A DNA stretch of 64,000 bases from Sphingomonas sp. 32-62-10 (GTDB taxonomy: Bacteria; Pseudomonadota; Alphaproteobacteria; Sphingomonadales; Sphingomonadaceae): the NCBI GenBank assembly GCA_002280555.1, contig NCEE01000002.1, positions 1 through 64,000 on the forward strand, in the 5' to 3' direction. The notes under the pieces were generated by a model. It ran no database searches and had not been told where the DNA came from. It saw nothing but the letters and a program-made list of their open reading frames with translations. Shown one piece after another: positions 32,347-41,484 of this stretch; within the stretch, counting starts at the first letter, position 1, and the number at the start of each line of letters is the position of its first letter. Both the position numbers and the translations under genes were made by a program.

Positions 32347-34044
32347 ATGGCCAAGAAGGGCGTTGATCTGGGTGGTGCCGACGAAGCGGGCGGCGCAGCG
32401 GGCGGCGGACTGAACCCGATCGTGGGCATCGCGCGGGAGGACCTGCTCGGCGCCGTGACGATGATGCTGCGCGAAACCGTGGGCAATCCGACCAACAGTT
32501 TCAAGCATATGCAGGCCTTCACGGTCGATGTTGCTAATATCATCACGGCGAAATCCACGCTGGCGCCCGATCCCAAGGATAAGCGCTTCGCCGATCCGGC
32601 CTGGCAGGCCAACCCGCTGTTCCGCATGTCGATGCAATATTATCTGGCCAGCCAGAAGCATGTGAAGAACTGGGTGGCCGACATGAAGGTGGACGAACTG
32701 GAGCGGTCCCGCGCCAATTTCGTTTCGGCCATGATCATGGATTCGCTGGCGCCGTCGAACACGCTGGCCGGCAATCCATCGGCATTGAAAAAGGTCATCG
32801 AAACCGGCGGCCAGTCACTGATGAACGGGTTGAAGAACGCCTACAACGATATCGTCCACAATGACGGCATCGTTTCCCAGGTCGACAAGAAGCCATTCAA
32901 GCTCGGCGAGAATATCGCCATCCAGCCCGGTGCCGTGATCCACCGCACCGAGATGATGGAGCTGATCCAATATGCGCCCACCACAGAGCAAGTGCACGAA
33001 ATCCCGGTGTTGGTGGTGCCGCCCCAGATCAACAAGGCCTATCTCAATGATCTGACGCCGGAAAAGAGCATGATCCGTTTTCTGCTTGGCCAAGGCCTGC
33101 AACCGTTTCTGATCAGCTGGCGCAACCCGACCGTTGAGCATCGCGCCTGGGGCCTGAATGAATATATCGACGAGATCATCAAAGCCATCGATGTGATCTG
33201 TGCCGTCTCCGGCAGCGAAACGATCAATCTGTCGGGCGGCTGTTCTGGCGGCATCACCATGTCGACCCTGCTTTCAAAGATGAAAGCGAGCAGCGACGAG
33301 CGCGCCAATTCGGCCACTCTGATGGTGTGCGTGCTGCACCCGAAGCGTGACGACAGCGAGGTGGGAGCGCTGGTTTCAGACGACGGCATCAAGCTGGCGC
33401 GCGAACGCTCGGCCAAGAAGGGCATATTGGAGGGCAAGTCGCTCTCCCGCATGTTTGCCTGGTTGCGCCCGAATGATCTGGTCTGGAACTATGTGGTCAA
33501 CAATTATCTGCACGGCGAGGACCCGCCGGCGTTCGACATCCTGTTCTGGAACAACGACACCACCAACCTCACCGCCACGCTGCACAGCGACTATCTGCGC
33601 ATCTATGAAGAACAGCCGTTCGTGAACCACGGCAAATCCACCATTGCTGGTCACCAGCTGGATATCAGCAAGGTGGATTGCGACCTGTTCATGCTGGGCG
33701 GCGTGACCGATCATATCACGCCATGGAAGGCCTGTTATCGCTCTACCCAGTTGTTCGGCTCACAGAATATCGAATTTGTCCTCTCCCACTCCGGCCATGT
33801 GCAGGCGATCATCAATCCGCCCGGCAACCCCAAGGCCAAATATTATCGCGCGCCCAAGGCGAAACCGCCGGAAGCGCCGGAGAAATGGCTGAAGCTGGCG
33901 CAGGAGTTTCCCGGCAGCTGGTGGCCGCTGTGGGCCGAATGGCTGAAGGATCGCTCTGGCAACCTCAAGCCCGCGCCGGCCGAACTGGGCAATGCCGACC
34001 ACCCGCCGGGCGACAAGGCCCCCGGCCGCTACGCCTTTGATTGA
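32347..34044 (+). CDS. phaC: Polyhydroxyalkanoate synthase
   Basis: The 565-residue enzyme polymerises 3-hydroxyacyl-CoA on storage granules. The PHA-synthase lipase-like box GGCSGG has the nucleophile Cys299; Asp455 (GGVTDHITPW) and His484 (HSGHVQA) complete the triad. The size and absence of PhaE/PhaR partners fit single-subunit class I/II enzymes, and the pairing with phaZ resembles the medium-chain (class II) arrangement. I start at 32347 behind GGGAGGT; a longer start from 32266 would cover operator H. phaZ follows after 11 bases. The pair is bracketed by inverted IS6 stumps. Confidence 0.93.
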   Translation: MAKKGVDLGGADEAGGAAGGGLNPIVGIAREDLLGAVTMMLRETVGNPTNSFKHMQAFTVDVANIITAKSTLAPDPKDKRFADPAWQANPLFRMSMQYYLASQKHVKNWVADMKVDELERSRANFVSAMIMDSLAPSNTLAGNPSALKKVIETGGQSLMNGLKNAYNDIVHNDGIVSQVDKKPFKLGENIAIQPGAVIHRTEMMELIQYAPTTEQVHEIPVLVVPPQINKAYLNDLTPEKSMIRFLLGQGLQPFLISWRNPTVEHRAWGLNEYIDEIIKAIDVICAVSGSETINLSGGCSGGITMSTLLSKMKASSDERANSATLMVCVLHPKRDDSEVGALVSDDGIKLARERSAKKGILEGKSLSRMFAWLRPNDLVWNYVVNNYLHGEDPPAFDILFWNNDTTNLTATLHSDYLRIYEEQPFVNHGKSTIAGHQLDISKVDCDLFMLGGVTDHITPWKACYRSTQLFGSQNIEFVLSHSGHVQAIINPPGNPKAKYYRAPKAKPPEAPEKWLKLAQEFPGSWWPLWAEWLKDRSGNLKPAPAELGNADHPPGDKAPGRYAFD

Positions 34045-34055
34045 AAGGACAGTTC

Positions 34056-34889
34056 ATGACCGTCAACCACACCCCCGAATTCCACATCAAGCAGGTTGAT
34101 GGACGTACATTGCGGGTTGCGCGCTGGCAGCCCCGCCGCGGCAGCGGCACCAACCGGCCGCTGCTGTTCTTCAATGGCATCGGCGCCAATATCGAACTGA
34201 TGGCGCCGTTGCCCGAACAGCTGGATGATCGCGAGGTCATCACGTTCGACATGCCCGGTGTGGGCGAATCGCCCGATCCGGTGGTGCCCTATCGCCCGTG
34301 GATGATCGCTCGCATTGCCGAACGGATCATCAGCGATTTCGGCCACGACAAGGTCGACGTGATGGGGGTGAGTTGGGGCGGCGGCATGGCCCAGCAATTC
34401 GCCTGGCAATATGGCCGCCGAACCGGGCAGCTGGTGCTGGCCGCCACGTCGGCCGGCATGCTAATGGTGCCGGGCAAATTGGCAGCGCTGTCGAAAATGG
34501 CCGATCCGCGCCGCTATACCGATCCCGATTTCATGCTGAAGCATTTCCGCACGCTCTATGGCGGCAATACCAATGGCGCCGGCGGCCACGCCAGCCGCAT
34601 CAGCCCGCCCAGCACGCTCGGATATCTGGGCCAGTTGATCGCCATGATAGGCTGGACCAGCGTCCCTTTCCTGCCCTTAATCTCGGCCCCTACCCTCATC
34701 CTGATGGGTGATGATGACCAGATCGTTCCGCTGGCCAACGGCAAGATCCTGAAAACCCTGATCCCCGATGCGCGGCTGGAAATCATCAAGGGCGGTGGGC
34801 ATCTGTTTTTGGTCAATCAGGCTGATGAGACAATGGCGCTGATCCGGGACTTTCTGGGCGCTGGCCCGCCGCTGCGCGCCGTCGCCTGA
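34056..34889 (+). CDS. phaZ: Intracellular PHA depolymerase
   Basis: The 277-residue alpha/beta-hydrolase has the serine elbow GVSWGG (Ser106), an acid in LMGDDDQIVP and a histidine in KGGGHLFL. Length and motifs match the medium-chain PHA depolymerase PhaZ found between synthase genes in pseudomonads, about 280 residues. The ATG at 34056 is preceded by GAAAGGAC. Encoded 11 bases after phaC, it would release monomers from the polymer. A general esterase is possible but less likely given the neighbour. Confidence 0.85.
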   Translation: MTVNHTPEFHIKQVDGRTLRVARWQPRRGSGTNRPLLFFNGIGANIELMAPLPEQLDDREVITFDMPGVGESPDPVVPYRPWMIARIAERIISDFGHDKVDVMGVSWGGGMAQQFAWQYGRRTGQLVLAATSAGMLMVPGKLAALSKMADPRRYTDPDFMLKHFRTLYGGNTNGAGGHASRISPPSTLGYLGQLIAMIGWTSVPFLPLISAPTLILMGDDDQIVPLANGKILKTLIPDARLEIIKGGGHLFLVNQADETMALIRDFLGAGPPLRAVA

Positions 34890-35516
34890 AGCGGCGGCAC
34901 CCGGCCCGAACGGGGGGCCATCAGCCGCCGAAGCGCCCTGACACGGCCTATGAAAAGGCATGTGCGGGGCATTCGCCGGCGCTGTCAAACCCATGTGGCA
35001 GTGAGCGAAGGGTGCTGCTAGCGGGCGCGAATGAGCCGCAGATCCAGAGAAAAAACCTCCCACTCCTTTCCGCTGTTTCAACTCGTCGCCCGAGGTGGTC
35101 TGCCGCAACGAGCAAAACTGCCCGACTGGTTTGGGGAAAGTGGCCGCGACGACTCAACGGCAGTATCGGAGTCGGAAGCGGTCAACTTTGCCTTGCCCTC
35201 AGGAGGGGCAGCTATCCGACTTTTGCTACCGAAACCCGCCAGTCAGCAATCGGCCCAATTCGAGCCACTTCGCGCGTTGATACTCCGTGGAAGCTACTGG
35301 GCCGCTTGCAGAATGGCAGGTTCCAGCGCGCAATTTCGAGAAAGCAGACGTTCGTGCGTCTCGACTAGGGCGACCGCTTTCGACCCAGTTGTTGCCGTTC
35401 GAGGCCCCGCTGGCGAATGACCGCTTCGGAGAATTCCGGACGTTCCAATCAACCTACTCGAGTTGAGCTCAGCAGGTGACGCCGCGGGTAAGCCCGGCGC
35501 GGTTCAAACAGCGATC
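34890..35516. other. Intergenic region with IS6 stump, otherwise no gene
   Basis: The 627 bases between phaZ and the end of the persulfide-dioxygenase-like gene hold an IS6 5' stump at 34976-35100. From 35100 to 35516 I see no domain-bearing frame; short open frames there are unlike any family and lack ribosome-binding sites. Probably debris left by IS activity. Confidence 0.5.
34976..35100 (+). mobile_element. IS6-family 5' stump
   Basis: It starts with GGCGCTGTCAAACCCATGTGGCAG (cited as the IS6 left end, close to the start of the copy at 44690). It reaches the transposase ATG at about 35031, reading MSRRSREK, and loses the frame by an indel before FNSSPEV. It faces away from the stump at 32084-32243, so phaC-phaZ lies between two outward IS6 left ends. 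Confidence 0.68.
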
Positions 35517-36377
35517 TCATCCGATCGTGATCGGTAGCTTCAGGAATGTCTTCCCCGAAGGAGCGGCAGGCGGCAGCGCGCCGCCGCGAATGTTGACCTG
35601 GAGCGACGGTAGGATCAGCGTCGGCGGCGCCAAGGTCTTGTCGCGGGTTTCGCGCATGGCGACAAAGTCATTCTCGGTCGATTGCCCGTGCACATGGATG
35701 TTGCGACTGGCCTCGTCACCAACGGTCGTTTCCCAGCGATAGTCAGTTCGCCCGGCAGGAAGATAATCATGCCCGACGAAGACCCGTGTCTCCGGCGGTA
35801 GTGCGAGAATCTTTTGGATCGAGCGATAGAGCGTGCGCGCGTCACCCCCCGGAAAGTCGGCGCGTGCCGTGCCATAGTCCGGCATGAACAAGGTATCGCC
35901 GACGAAAGCCGCGTCACCGATCAGATAGGTAAGGCATGCCGGCGTATGGCCGGGCGTATGCACCGCGCGGATCGACAACGCGCCCAAAGGTAGAGTGTCG
36001 CCTTCCTCGAGCAGGACGTCGAACTGGCGGCCGTCGCAGGCAACATCATCCGCGTCGAAGACCGGTGCAAACGCCTTTTGCACCTCAGTGATATGGGCGC
36101 CGATGACGAGCTTGGCGCCGGTAAGCCGCCGGATGTGGTCGCCGGCCGACAAATGATCCGCGTGCGCATGCGTCTCGAGCACATAGGAAAGAGACAGCTT
36201 CTGCACGGCCACCGCCTCCAGCACAACATCCGCCGAGGTAGTCGACAGCTTTCCGCCCTTGGGTTCAAAATCGAGCACCGGGTCGATGATCGCCGCGGTA
36301 CCGGTGGAGGTATCGACGACTAGGTGGGTGGCCGTGAAGGTAGCGGGATCGAAGAATGTCTGGACGCGCGGGTTCAT
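35517..36377 (-). CDS. Persulfide-dioxygenase-like MBL hydrolase (ETHE1/Blh type)
   Basis: The 286-residue metallo-beta-lactamase-fold protein has THAHADH as its metal motif, HTPGHTPACLTY, FVGDTLFMPDYGTARADFPGG (in two blocks) and FVGHDY. The DYGTARADFPGG stretch is typical of persulfide dioxygenases (ETHE1) and the Blh proteins of the BigR operon. It should oxidise glutathione persulfide to sulfite. It diverges from a BigR/SqrR-like regulator gene with 67 AT-rich bases between them. A rhodanese and a sulfite exporter are encoded on the other side, giving a complete sulfide detoxification set. Confidence 0.88.
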   Translation of the reverse strand: MNPRVQTFFDPATFTATHLVVDTSTGTAAIIDPVLDFEPKGGKLSTTSADVVLEAVAVQKLSLSYVLETHAHADHLSAGDHIRRLTGAKLVIGAHITEVQKAFAPVFDADDVACDGRQFDVLLEEGDTLPLGALSIRAVHTPGHTPACLTYLIGDAAFVGDTLFMPDYGTARADFPGGDARTLYRSIQKILALPPETRVFVGHDYLPAGRTDYRWETTVGDEASRNIHVHGQSTENDFVAMRETRDKTLAPPTLILPSLQVNIRGGALPPAAPSGKTFLKLPITIG

Positions 36378-36444
36378 GGCTTTGCTCCTTGCAAGCCCAT
36401 ATATAAGAACTTGCTAAATTAGAATCAATGAATATATTAGTTGC
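36378..36444. promoter_or_regulatory. Divergent promoter/operator region of the sulfur module
   Basis: The 67 bases between the two divergent starts are strikingly AT-rich from 36399 to 36441, with the small palindrome CTAAATTAG (36414-36422) and ATATATTAG close to the regulator start. BigR-type ArsR proteins bind AT-rich inverted repeats overlapping their own promoter, so this is the expected site. Confidence 0.5.
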
Positions 36445-36804
36445 ATGATCGACCTTGCCCATTTCGACATGACACGCTTCGAGCAGAGCGCAGCGACGGC
36501 GGCGCGACTGCTTCGCGCGCTGGCCAACGAACGGCGTCTCATGATCATGTGCCAACTGTCCGCAGGCGAGCGCTCGGTGGCCGAGCTTTTGCCACTGATC
36601 GGCCTCTCTCAATCCGCGCTGTCGCAGCATCTGGCGGTCCTGCGCAGCGACGGCCTGGTGGCGACGCGCCGGGAAGGGCTCTCGATCCTGTACACAATCG
36701 CCGATCCTGCCGCCGCGCAGGTCATGGCCACGCTTGCCGCAATTTTCTGTTCCGATGATGTGGAGACACCCAATGCCCAAGTCGCTGATCGCGCTGAAGC
36801 CTGA
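36445..36804 (+). CDS. ArsR-family persulfide-sensing repressor (BigR/SqrR-like)
   Basis: The 119-residue protein has the ArsR winged helix (LLRALANERRLMIMCQL, VAELLPLIGLSQSALSQHLAVLR, LVATRREGLSILYTI; read as separate blocks). It carries two cysteines in the BigR/SqrR positions, Cys36 (MIMCQL) and Cys102 (AAIFC), which form a tetrasulfide bridge on exposure to persulfides. It probably represses itself and the divergent dioxygenase until sulfide rises. The rhodanese gene starts inside its last 32 bases. Confidence 0.87.
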   Translation: MIDLAHFDMTRFEQSAATAARLLRALANERRLMIMCQLSAGERSVAELLPLIGLSQSALSQHLAVLRSDGLVATRREGLSILYTIADPAAAQVMATLAAIFCSDDVETPNAQVADRAEA

Positions 36805-37306
36805 GTACGTCGAAGAACGCGTGCGACAGGGGCACGCGCTGCTGATCGATATCCGCGAGGATGACGAGTTCGCCCGCCGTCACGTGCCGGGCGCGCTGTC
36901 CCGCCCGATGTCGCGTTTCGATGCCGTCGCGCTGCCCGAAATGGCAGGTACCGATGTCATCTTCACCTGCCGCTCGGGCATGCGCACCAGCGCTAACGCC
37001 GAACGACTGGCGGCACACGTCGGCGGGACGGGTTATGTGCTCGAAGGCGGACTGGATGCCTGGGCAAGGGCTGGATTACCGGTCGAGGCAAATCGCAAGG
37101 CACCGCTTGAAATGATGCGACAGGTCCAAATCGTTTCCGGCTCGCTGGTTCTTGCCGGCGTGCTCCTCGGTTGGCTGGTGTCGACCTATTTCTTCGGGCT
37201 AGCGGCCTTCGTCGGCGCCGGGCTCACCTTTGCCGGCATCAGCGGTTTCTGCGGCATGGCGAAACTGCTCGCCTTCCTGCCGTGGAACCGGCCAGTCACC
37301 GTCTAG
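36773..37306 (+). CDS. Rhodanese with two-helix membrane tail (YgaP-like)
   Basis: The 177-residue protein has an N-terminal rhodanese domain (DIREDDEFARRHVPGA, active-site TCRSGMRTS with Cys66, GGLDAWARAGLPV). A C-terminal DUF2892-like hairpin of two membrane helices follows (from about residue 115). This is the YgaP architecture: membrane-bound sulfurtransferase. It overlaps the regulator gene by 32 bases in another frame and has GGAG before the ATG. It would pass sulfane sulfur between the persulfide-handling proteins. Confidence 0.88.
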   Translation: MPKSLIALKPEYVEERVRQGHALLIDIREDDEFARRHVPGALSRPMSRFDAVALPEMAGTDVIFTCRSGMRTSANAERLAAHVGGTGYVLEGGLDAWARAGLPVEANRKAPLEMMRQVQIVSGSLVLAGVLLGWLVSTYFFGLAAFVGAGLTFAGISGFCGMAKLLAFLPWNRPVTV

Positions 37307-37310
37307 CCCA

Positions 37311-38087
37311 GTGGACATCGCCACCATATCCTACCCAGCGGCCGTGCTCGGGGGTGCCGTTATCGGATTACTCCTGTCGGTCTTCGGCGGCGGCGGTTCT
37401 GTGCTGGCAACGCCATTGCTGCTCTACATAGTCGGGGTGCGCGACCCGCATGTCGCGATTGGGACGTCGGCGGCTGCTGTCGCCGTGAACGCGGCAGTTG
37501 GTTTGCTCATTCAGGCGCGGGCAGGGCGCGTCAAATGGCCCTGCGCGCTCGTGTTCGGCGGCGCCGGGCTGACCGGATCGCTGATCGGCGCTCACGTTGC
37601 AAAACAGATTGATGGCACCCAATTGCTTGTGTGGTTCGCCGCAGCGATGGCGCTGGTCGGTGGATCGATGCTGCTACCGCGTAAGGCAGAGGGCGATGCC
37701 GGCGTTCGCCTTACCACAGCGTTGACGCTCAAGCTCGCGCCTGCTGGTGCGGTAACAGGGCTGGCCGCGGGATTTTTTGGCATCGGCGGGGGCTTTTTGA
37801 TTGTGCCCGGCTTGATGGCCGCAACGGGAATGACGCTGGCCAATGCCGCCGCATCGTCGCTAGTCTCGGTTGCCTTGTTCGGGGCGGCGACGAGCGCAAG
37901 TTATGCTGCATCCGGGCTTGTCGACTGGCCAGTGTTCGGGGCGCTCATTATGGGGGGGGCAATCGGCTCTGCCTTGGCTATCCCCGTCGGGAGGCTGCTA
38001 GCGGATCGCGCTGCGCTGGCGCGAACATCCTTCGCGCTTATGGTGCTGGCTACAGCGGCTTACGTCGCATGGCGAGCGCTGACATAG
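37311..38087 (+). CDS. TauE/SafE-family sulfite/anion exporter
   Basis: The 258-residue membrane protein has about eight hydrophobic segments and the duplicated glycine-rich motifs of the TauE family: GLLLSVFGGGGSVLATPLLL and GLAAGFFGIGGGFLIVPGLM, each with the GGxG pattern. It likely exports sulfite made by the persulfide dioxygenase. The start is the GTG at 37311, 4 bases after the rhodanese stop, without a clear ribosome-binding site, so translation is probably coupled. Confidence 0.85.
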   Translation: MDIATISYPAAVLGGAVIGLLLSVFGGGGSVLATPLLLYIVGVRDPHVAIGTSAAAVAVNAAVGLLIQARAGRVKWPCALVFGGAGLTGSLIGAHVAKQIDGTQLLVWFAAAMALVGGSMLLPRKAEGDAGVRLTTALTLKLAPAGAVTGLAAGFFGIGGGFLIVPGLMAATGMTLANAAASSLVSVALFGAATSASYAASGLVDWPVFGALIMGGAIGSALAIPVGRLLADRAALARTSFALMVLATAAYVAWRALT

Positions 38088-38353
38088 TGCCCACCCTTGA
38101 AAGAAACTGAACCGCCCCCGTCGAGCGGTCCGTGTTGATTGCTTGTGCATTGGAACTGCTGCTGAACCGCGCCGCAGTCGCGGGAGGCTAGATGATTTAC
38201 GCTGCGCGACCATGGGAAGGTCATCCAGCATGGATTAGTAATGTCGCTCGGCTGCTGCGGGCGGGATATCGCCGATAGGCTTGAGTAAACGCCGATGACT
38301 GAACACTTGGCCCCACTCTCGACAGCTGAACGAAATGGGGCTTTAAATGGCCC

Positions 38354-39088
38354 ATGATAAGAAAAAGTCCCTGGATTGCGCTGCTTCTCATCGCTGGCCG
38401 TGCCGAGGCCGAACCCACCAAGATCACGGTCAGGGTCATCAGCCAGGACGCCAAGTTTGTCGGCGACGCAATGGGCGGAGCACGCGTGACCCTTCGGGAT
38501 GCCCGTAGCCGCAAGATTCTGGCGTCCGGCGTAACGGCGGGCGGCACGGGCGACACGCGCCTGATCATGGACTCCAGGGGCCGAAGTCCCATCCGGGCAA
38601 CGCCGGAAGCGGCTTCGTTCACGACCACGATCGACATCGTCGAGCCGACTAAGGTCAAGCTCGAAGTCGAGGGACCGCTCAACCGGCCGGGGTCGATCAT
38701 CCACGCGAGCGCCGAGCGTTGGATAATGCCGGGGCAAGCAACCGATCTTGGCAATGGCTGGATGATTGAACTGCCTGGATTGGCGATAACGCCCGACAGC
38801 ACGCAGGAAGGTCAAACCCTTTCAATCAAAGCGAATGTCGAATTGATGTGCGGTTGTCCGATCACGCCCGGTGGACTCTGGGATGCGGCTGAATATCGGG
38901 TCGAGGCTTCGATCTGGCGGGGGCGGCGACAGGTCAACGCAACACCGCTTGCTTTCGTAACGTCGCCTGGTGGTTTCTCGGTCAAGATGCCCGCTCCCGG
39001 CCCCGGACGCTACCGACTTGTGGTATTTGCCCAGAACGCAAAGACCGGGAACTCAGGCTATCATCAATCGACAATCAGCGTTCGTTGA
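38354..39088 (+). CDS. Exported protein of unknown function
   Basis: The 244-residue protein has a short signal peptide (MIRKSPWIALLLIAGRAEAE, cleavage near residue 19) followed by a mainly beta sequence. Segments such as KITVRVISQDAKFVG...ARVTLRDARSRKILASG and PGPGRYRLVVFAQNAKTGNSGY look like immunoglobulin-like or carbohydrate-binding folds. One cysteine pair (LMCGCP) stands mid-protein. I do not recognise the family. It stands alone, with 266 bases before it (38088-38353) in which I see nothing definite. Possibly a periplasmic binding or accessory protein. Confidence 0.65.
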   Translation: MIRKSPWIALLLIAGRAEAEPTKITVRVISQDAKFVGDAMGGARVTLRDARSRKILASGVTAGGTGDTRLIMDSRGRSPIRATPEAASFTTTIDIVEPTKVKLEVEGPLNRPGSIIHASAERWIMPGQATDLGNGWMIELPGLAITPDSTQEGQTLSIKANVELMCGCPITPGGLWDAAEYRVEASIWRGRRQVNATPLAFVTSPGGFSVKMPAPGPGRYRLVVFAQNAKTGNSGYHQSTISVR

Positions 39089-39168
39089 TTGTCGCTCTCG
39101 CTGTCCCGTCACAGGAGAGGCTCGCTCGTTACGCCCTTTGGCCCAATTTCATGCAGATAAGCCTTTGA

Positions 39169-39795
39169 TCATTCGGCTTTCACGGCGATACCTTCGACGA
39201 AGGGCAAATAAGCGGCGAACGGAAAGCTGGGTTCGATCTGCTGCGGCACCGACCCGATGATGAAACCCGCCGCTCGCATCAACCCAACGGTATCGCGGTT
39301 CAGATTGCAGCCAACCCCCACCACGCGTTGGATGGGATTGAGCCGATCCTGCCATTTGCGTCGCTCAGGATCCTCGCTCGCTACATGTTCGAAGAAGCGC
39401 AATGTCCCACCGGGGCGAAGAACACGCCAGATTTCGGCTAGGACACGGACTGGATCGGAAACGCTGCACAGCGTCAGGCTGGACACAACGCAATCGAAAG
39501 TCTGATCCTCAAACGGTAGGATTTCGCCGGCAAGAGCATTAATCGAGATCGACCAGTTCAGTCTGTCGATCATTTCTGCGGCGCGCTTGTTCATGCCGGT
39601 GGAAGGTTCCACCACCGACAACGACCGAACCAGATCCCGATTATAGAATGGCAGTGTCGCGCCTGTGCCGAAACCAATCTCAAGCACGTCGCTCTCAACG
39701 CTTTCGACTAAGCGCTTTCGACGAGCGCGAATCTGCGGCGTGTCGAGTGAACGGTCCAAGAACCAAGGGAAGATGGTTTCTGAATAGAATTTCAT
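39169..39795 (-). CDS. Class I SAM-dependent methyltransferase
   Basis: The 208-residue protein has the SAM motif I VLEIGFGTGATLPFY, motif II SVVEPS and post-motifs CVVSSLTLCSVSD and VLRPGGTLRFFEHV. The tail NRDTVGLMRAAGF resembles the Pmt/UbiE-like group, which methylates phospholipids or quinones and is also found with thiol/arsenic methylation. The target cannot be fixed. It converges on the exported-protein gene and diverges from the transporter gene at 40009 across 213 bases. Confidence 0.85.
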   Translation of the reverse strand: MKFYSETIFPWFLDRSLDTPQIRARRKRLVESVESDVLEIGFGTGATLPFYNRDLVRSLSVVEPSTGMNKRAAEMIDRLNWSISINALAGEILPFEDQTFDCVVSSLTLCSVSDPVRVLAEIWRVLRPGGTLRFFEHVASEDPERRKWQDRLNPIQRVVGVGCNLNRDTVGLMRAAGFIIGSVPQQIEPSFPFAAYLPFVEGIAVKAE

Positions 39796-40008
39796 TTCGC
39801 CACCATATTCCGCCCTGAAAAGATTTGATGCAACTCGTCATACAAGGTTGTGGCCAACCGGGGCGGCAGCCATCCACCTGCACTGCTGGTGGTCTGAGCC
39901 CCAACCAGCCAAAGCCATTTTGTTGCTGGTGCGATCCACCAAACATACCCTAAGTTGGAATTCTAAGGATCGTTCGGTCAACGGGCGCGTCGGGGGAGAT
40001 GTCTGGTC

Positions 40009-41484
40009 ATGGCGATGACGCCAATCACGTTGGTAACAAGGCTATCCTTTGGCGCCGGTGCGGTTGCCAATGGCATTAAGACCGCAAGCTTTACCACATA
40101 CCTGATGCTCTATTACAATCAGGTAATTGGCGTTTCAGCCGCGATCGTCTCGCTGGCTGTCGCTGCCACGCTGGTTGTCGATGCATTTGCTGATCCCATT
40201 ATCGGGCGCTGGAGCGATGTAACGCGGTCGCGATGGGGAAGGCGACATCCCTTTATCTATGGCTCGGCCGTCCCCACGGCTATCTTCTTTACCGCGACAT
40301 GGTTTCCACCGTCAGGCATGACCGAAATCCAGACCGGGTGGTGGATTTTTGTCATGGCAACGCTCACGCGCATGGCACTGAGCGCCTATGAGATCCCCAC
40401 TTCGGCAATGGTTTCCGAATTGACCGACAACTATGGCGAACGCACCAAGCTTTTCTCGTTGCGCTATCTTTTTGGGTATGTAGGCGCGTTTGGCTTTACC
40501 GCTTTTGCGCTGACATTCTTTCTGGTCGCGACTCCTGAATTCCCCAAAGGGCAGTTAAACCCAGCTGGCTATGGCCCGTTTGCACTGATGGGCGGAATTT
40601 TGTGCTTCGTTGCGATCATGGTTTGCGGCCTTGGAACCCATAGCCGGATTCCCATGCTCCGGCAGCCGAACAACGCCGAGCCGACGCTGAGCACCGCCGC
40701 CCATTTTCGCGAGATGTTTCAGTCATTCAACCATCGTGGCTTCCTGTCGATCTTTGGTTTTGGCGTCTGCAAATACACAGCGATCGGCCTGTACAGCGCG
40801 ATGACACTGTATTTTGCGACCTATTTGTTCAAGCTGACATCAGGCCAGACTGCGATCCTGACCCTTGACAGCCTGGTCGCGGCTTTCATCGCAGCCCCGC
40901 TTGCGCCCTATTTTTCGCGACGTATCGGCAAACGGGCGAGTTCGATGATCTTCGCCATCCTCGGCATTGTCATCGGGCTATCGCCGCTCGTCCTCAGCTA
41001 TGCTGGTTTGTTCTACCGTCCGGGAGATTCCGCACTGGTCCCCGTACTCTTTGTCATTGGCGCAGTTTATGGGGCGATGATCGCAATGTCGCTCATCAAC
41101 ACATCGTCAATGCTGGCAGATGTGGTCGAGGACAGCGCAGTGGAAACCGGTAGCCACACTGCCGGCACGTTCTTTGCTGCATCCTCGTTTATGCAACAAT
41201 GCGCGACAGCGCTTGGGACAGGTATTGCGGGCATTGTGCTGACATTGTCGGCGTTTCCAGTGAAAGCCAATCCAACCACAATCGATCCGGCTGCGGTTGA
41301 CAGCCTGATCGCCTATTATGTGCCGACGACGTTTCTATTGTGGATTGTCGGTGCCGCGATTCTTAGCTTTTATCCGATCGATCAGGCACGGCATGAACGT
41401 AATTTGGCAGCGCTTCGCGCGCGGGAGGCAGAAGCGATGGCCAACGAGGCGGCCAATTTGCCGTTGGGAGCACCCGCGCGATGA
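40009..41484 (+). CDS. GPH-type MFS transporter (copy 2)
   Basis: The 491-residue protein has about 12 membrane segments and the MelB-like motif DAFADPIIGRWSDVTRSRWGRRHPF (in blocks DPIIGRWSD and RWGRRHPF), and is a clear paralogue of the protein encoded at 12760. GGGGGAG precedes the ATG. The stop overlaps the start of the next gene, a BVMO (ATGA), so uptake and oxidation are translationally coupled. Base composition looks less GC-rich than in region 3. Confidence 0.87.
   Translation: MAMTPITLVTRLSFGAGAVANGIKTASFTTYLMLYYNQVIGVSAAIVSLAVAATLVVDAFADPIIGRWSDVTRSRWGRRHPFIYGSAVPTAIFFTATWFPPSGMTEIQTGWWIFVMATLTRMALSAYEIPTSAMVSELTDNYGERTKLFSLRYLFGYVGAFGFTAFALTFFLVATPEFPKGQLNPAGYGPFALMGGILCFVAIMVCGLGTHSRIPMLRQPNNAEPTLSTAAHFREMFQSFNHRGFLSIFGFGVCKYTAIGLYSAMTLYFATYLFKLTSGQTAILTLDSLVAAFIAAPLAPYFSRRIGKRASSMIFAILGIVIGLSPLVLSYAGLFYRPGDSALVPVLFVIGAVYGAMIAMSLINTSSMLADVVEDSAVETGSHTAGTFFAASSFMQQCATALGTGIAGIVLTLSAFPVKANPTTIDPAAVDSLIAYYVPTTFLLWIVGAAILSFYPIDQARHERNLAALRAREAEAMANEAANLPLGAPAR

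Noticed and set aside
35100..35516. Possible continuation of the IS6 transposase or another gene
   Set aside because: Similarity to IS6 stops near 35100 and nothing recognisable follows.
38088..38353. Possible IS end or small gene in the gap before the exported protein
   Set aside because: No terminal repeats or transposase fragment could be matched; short open frames have stops and no domain.
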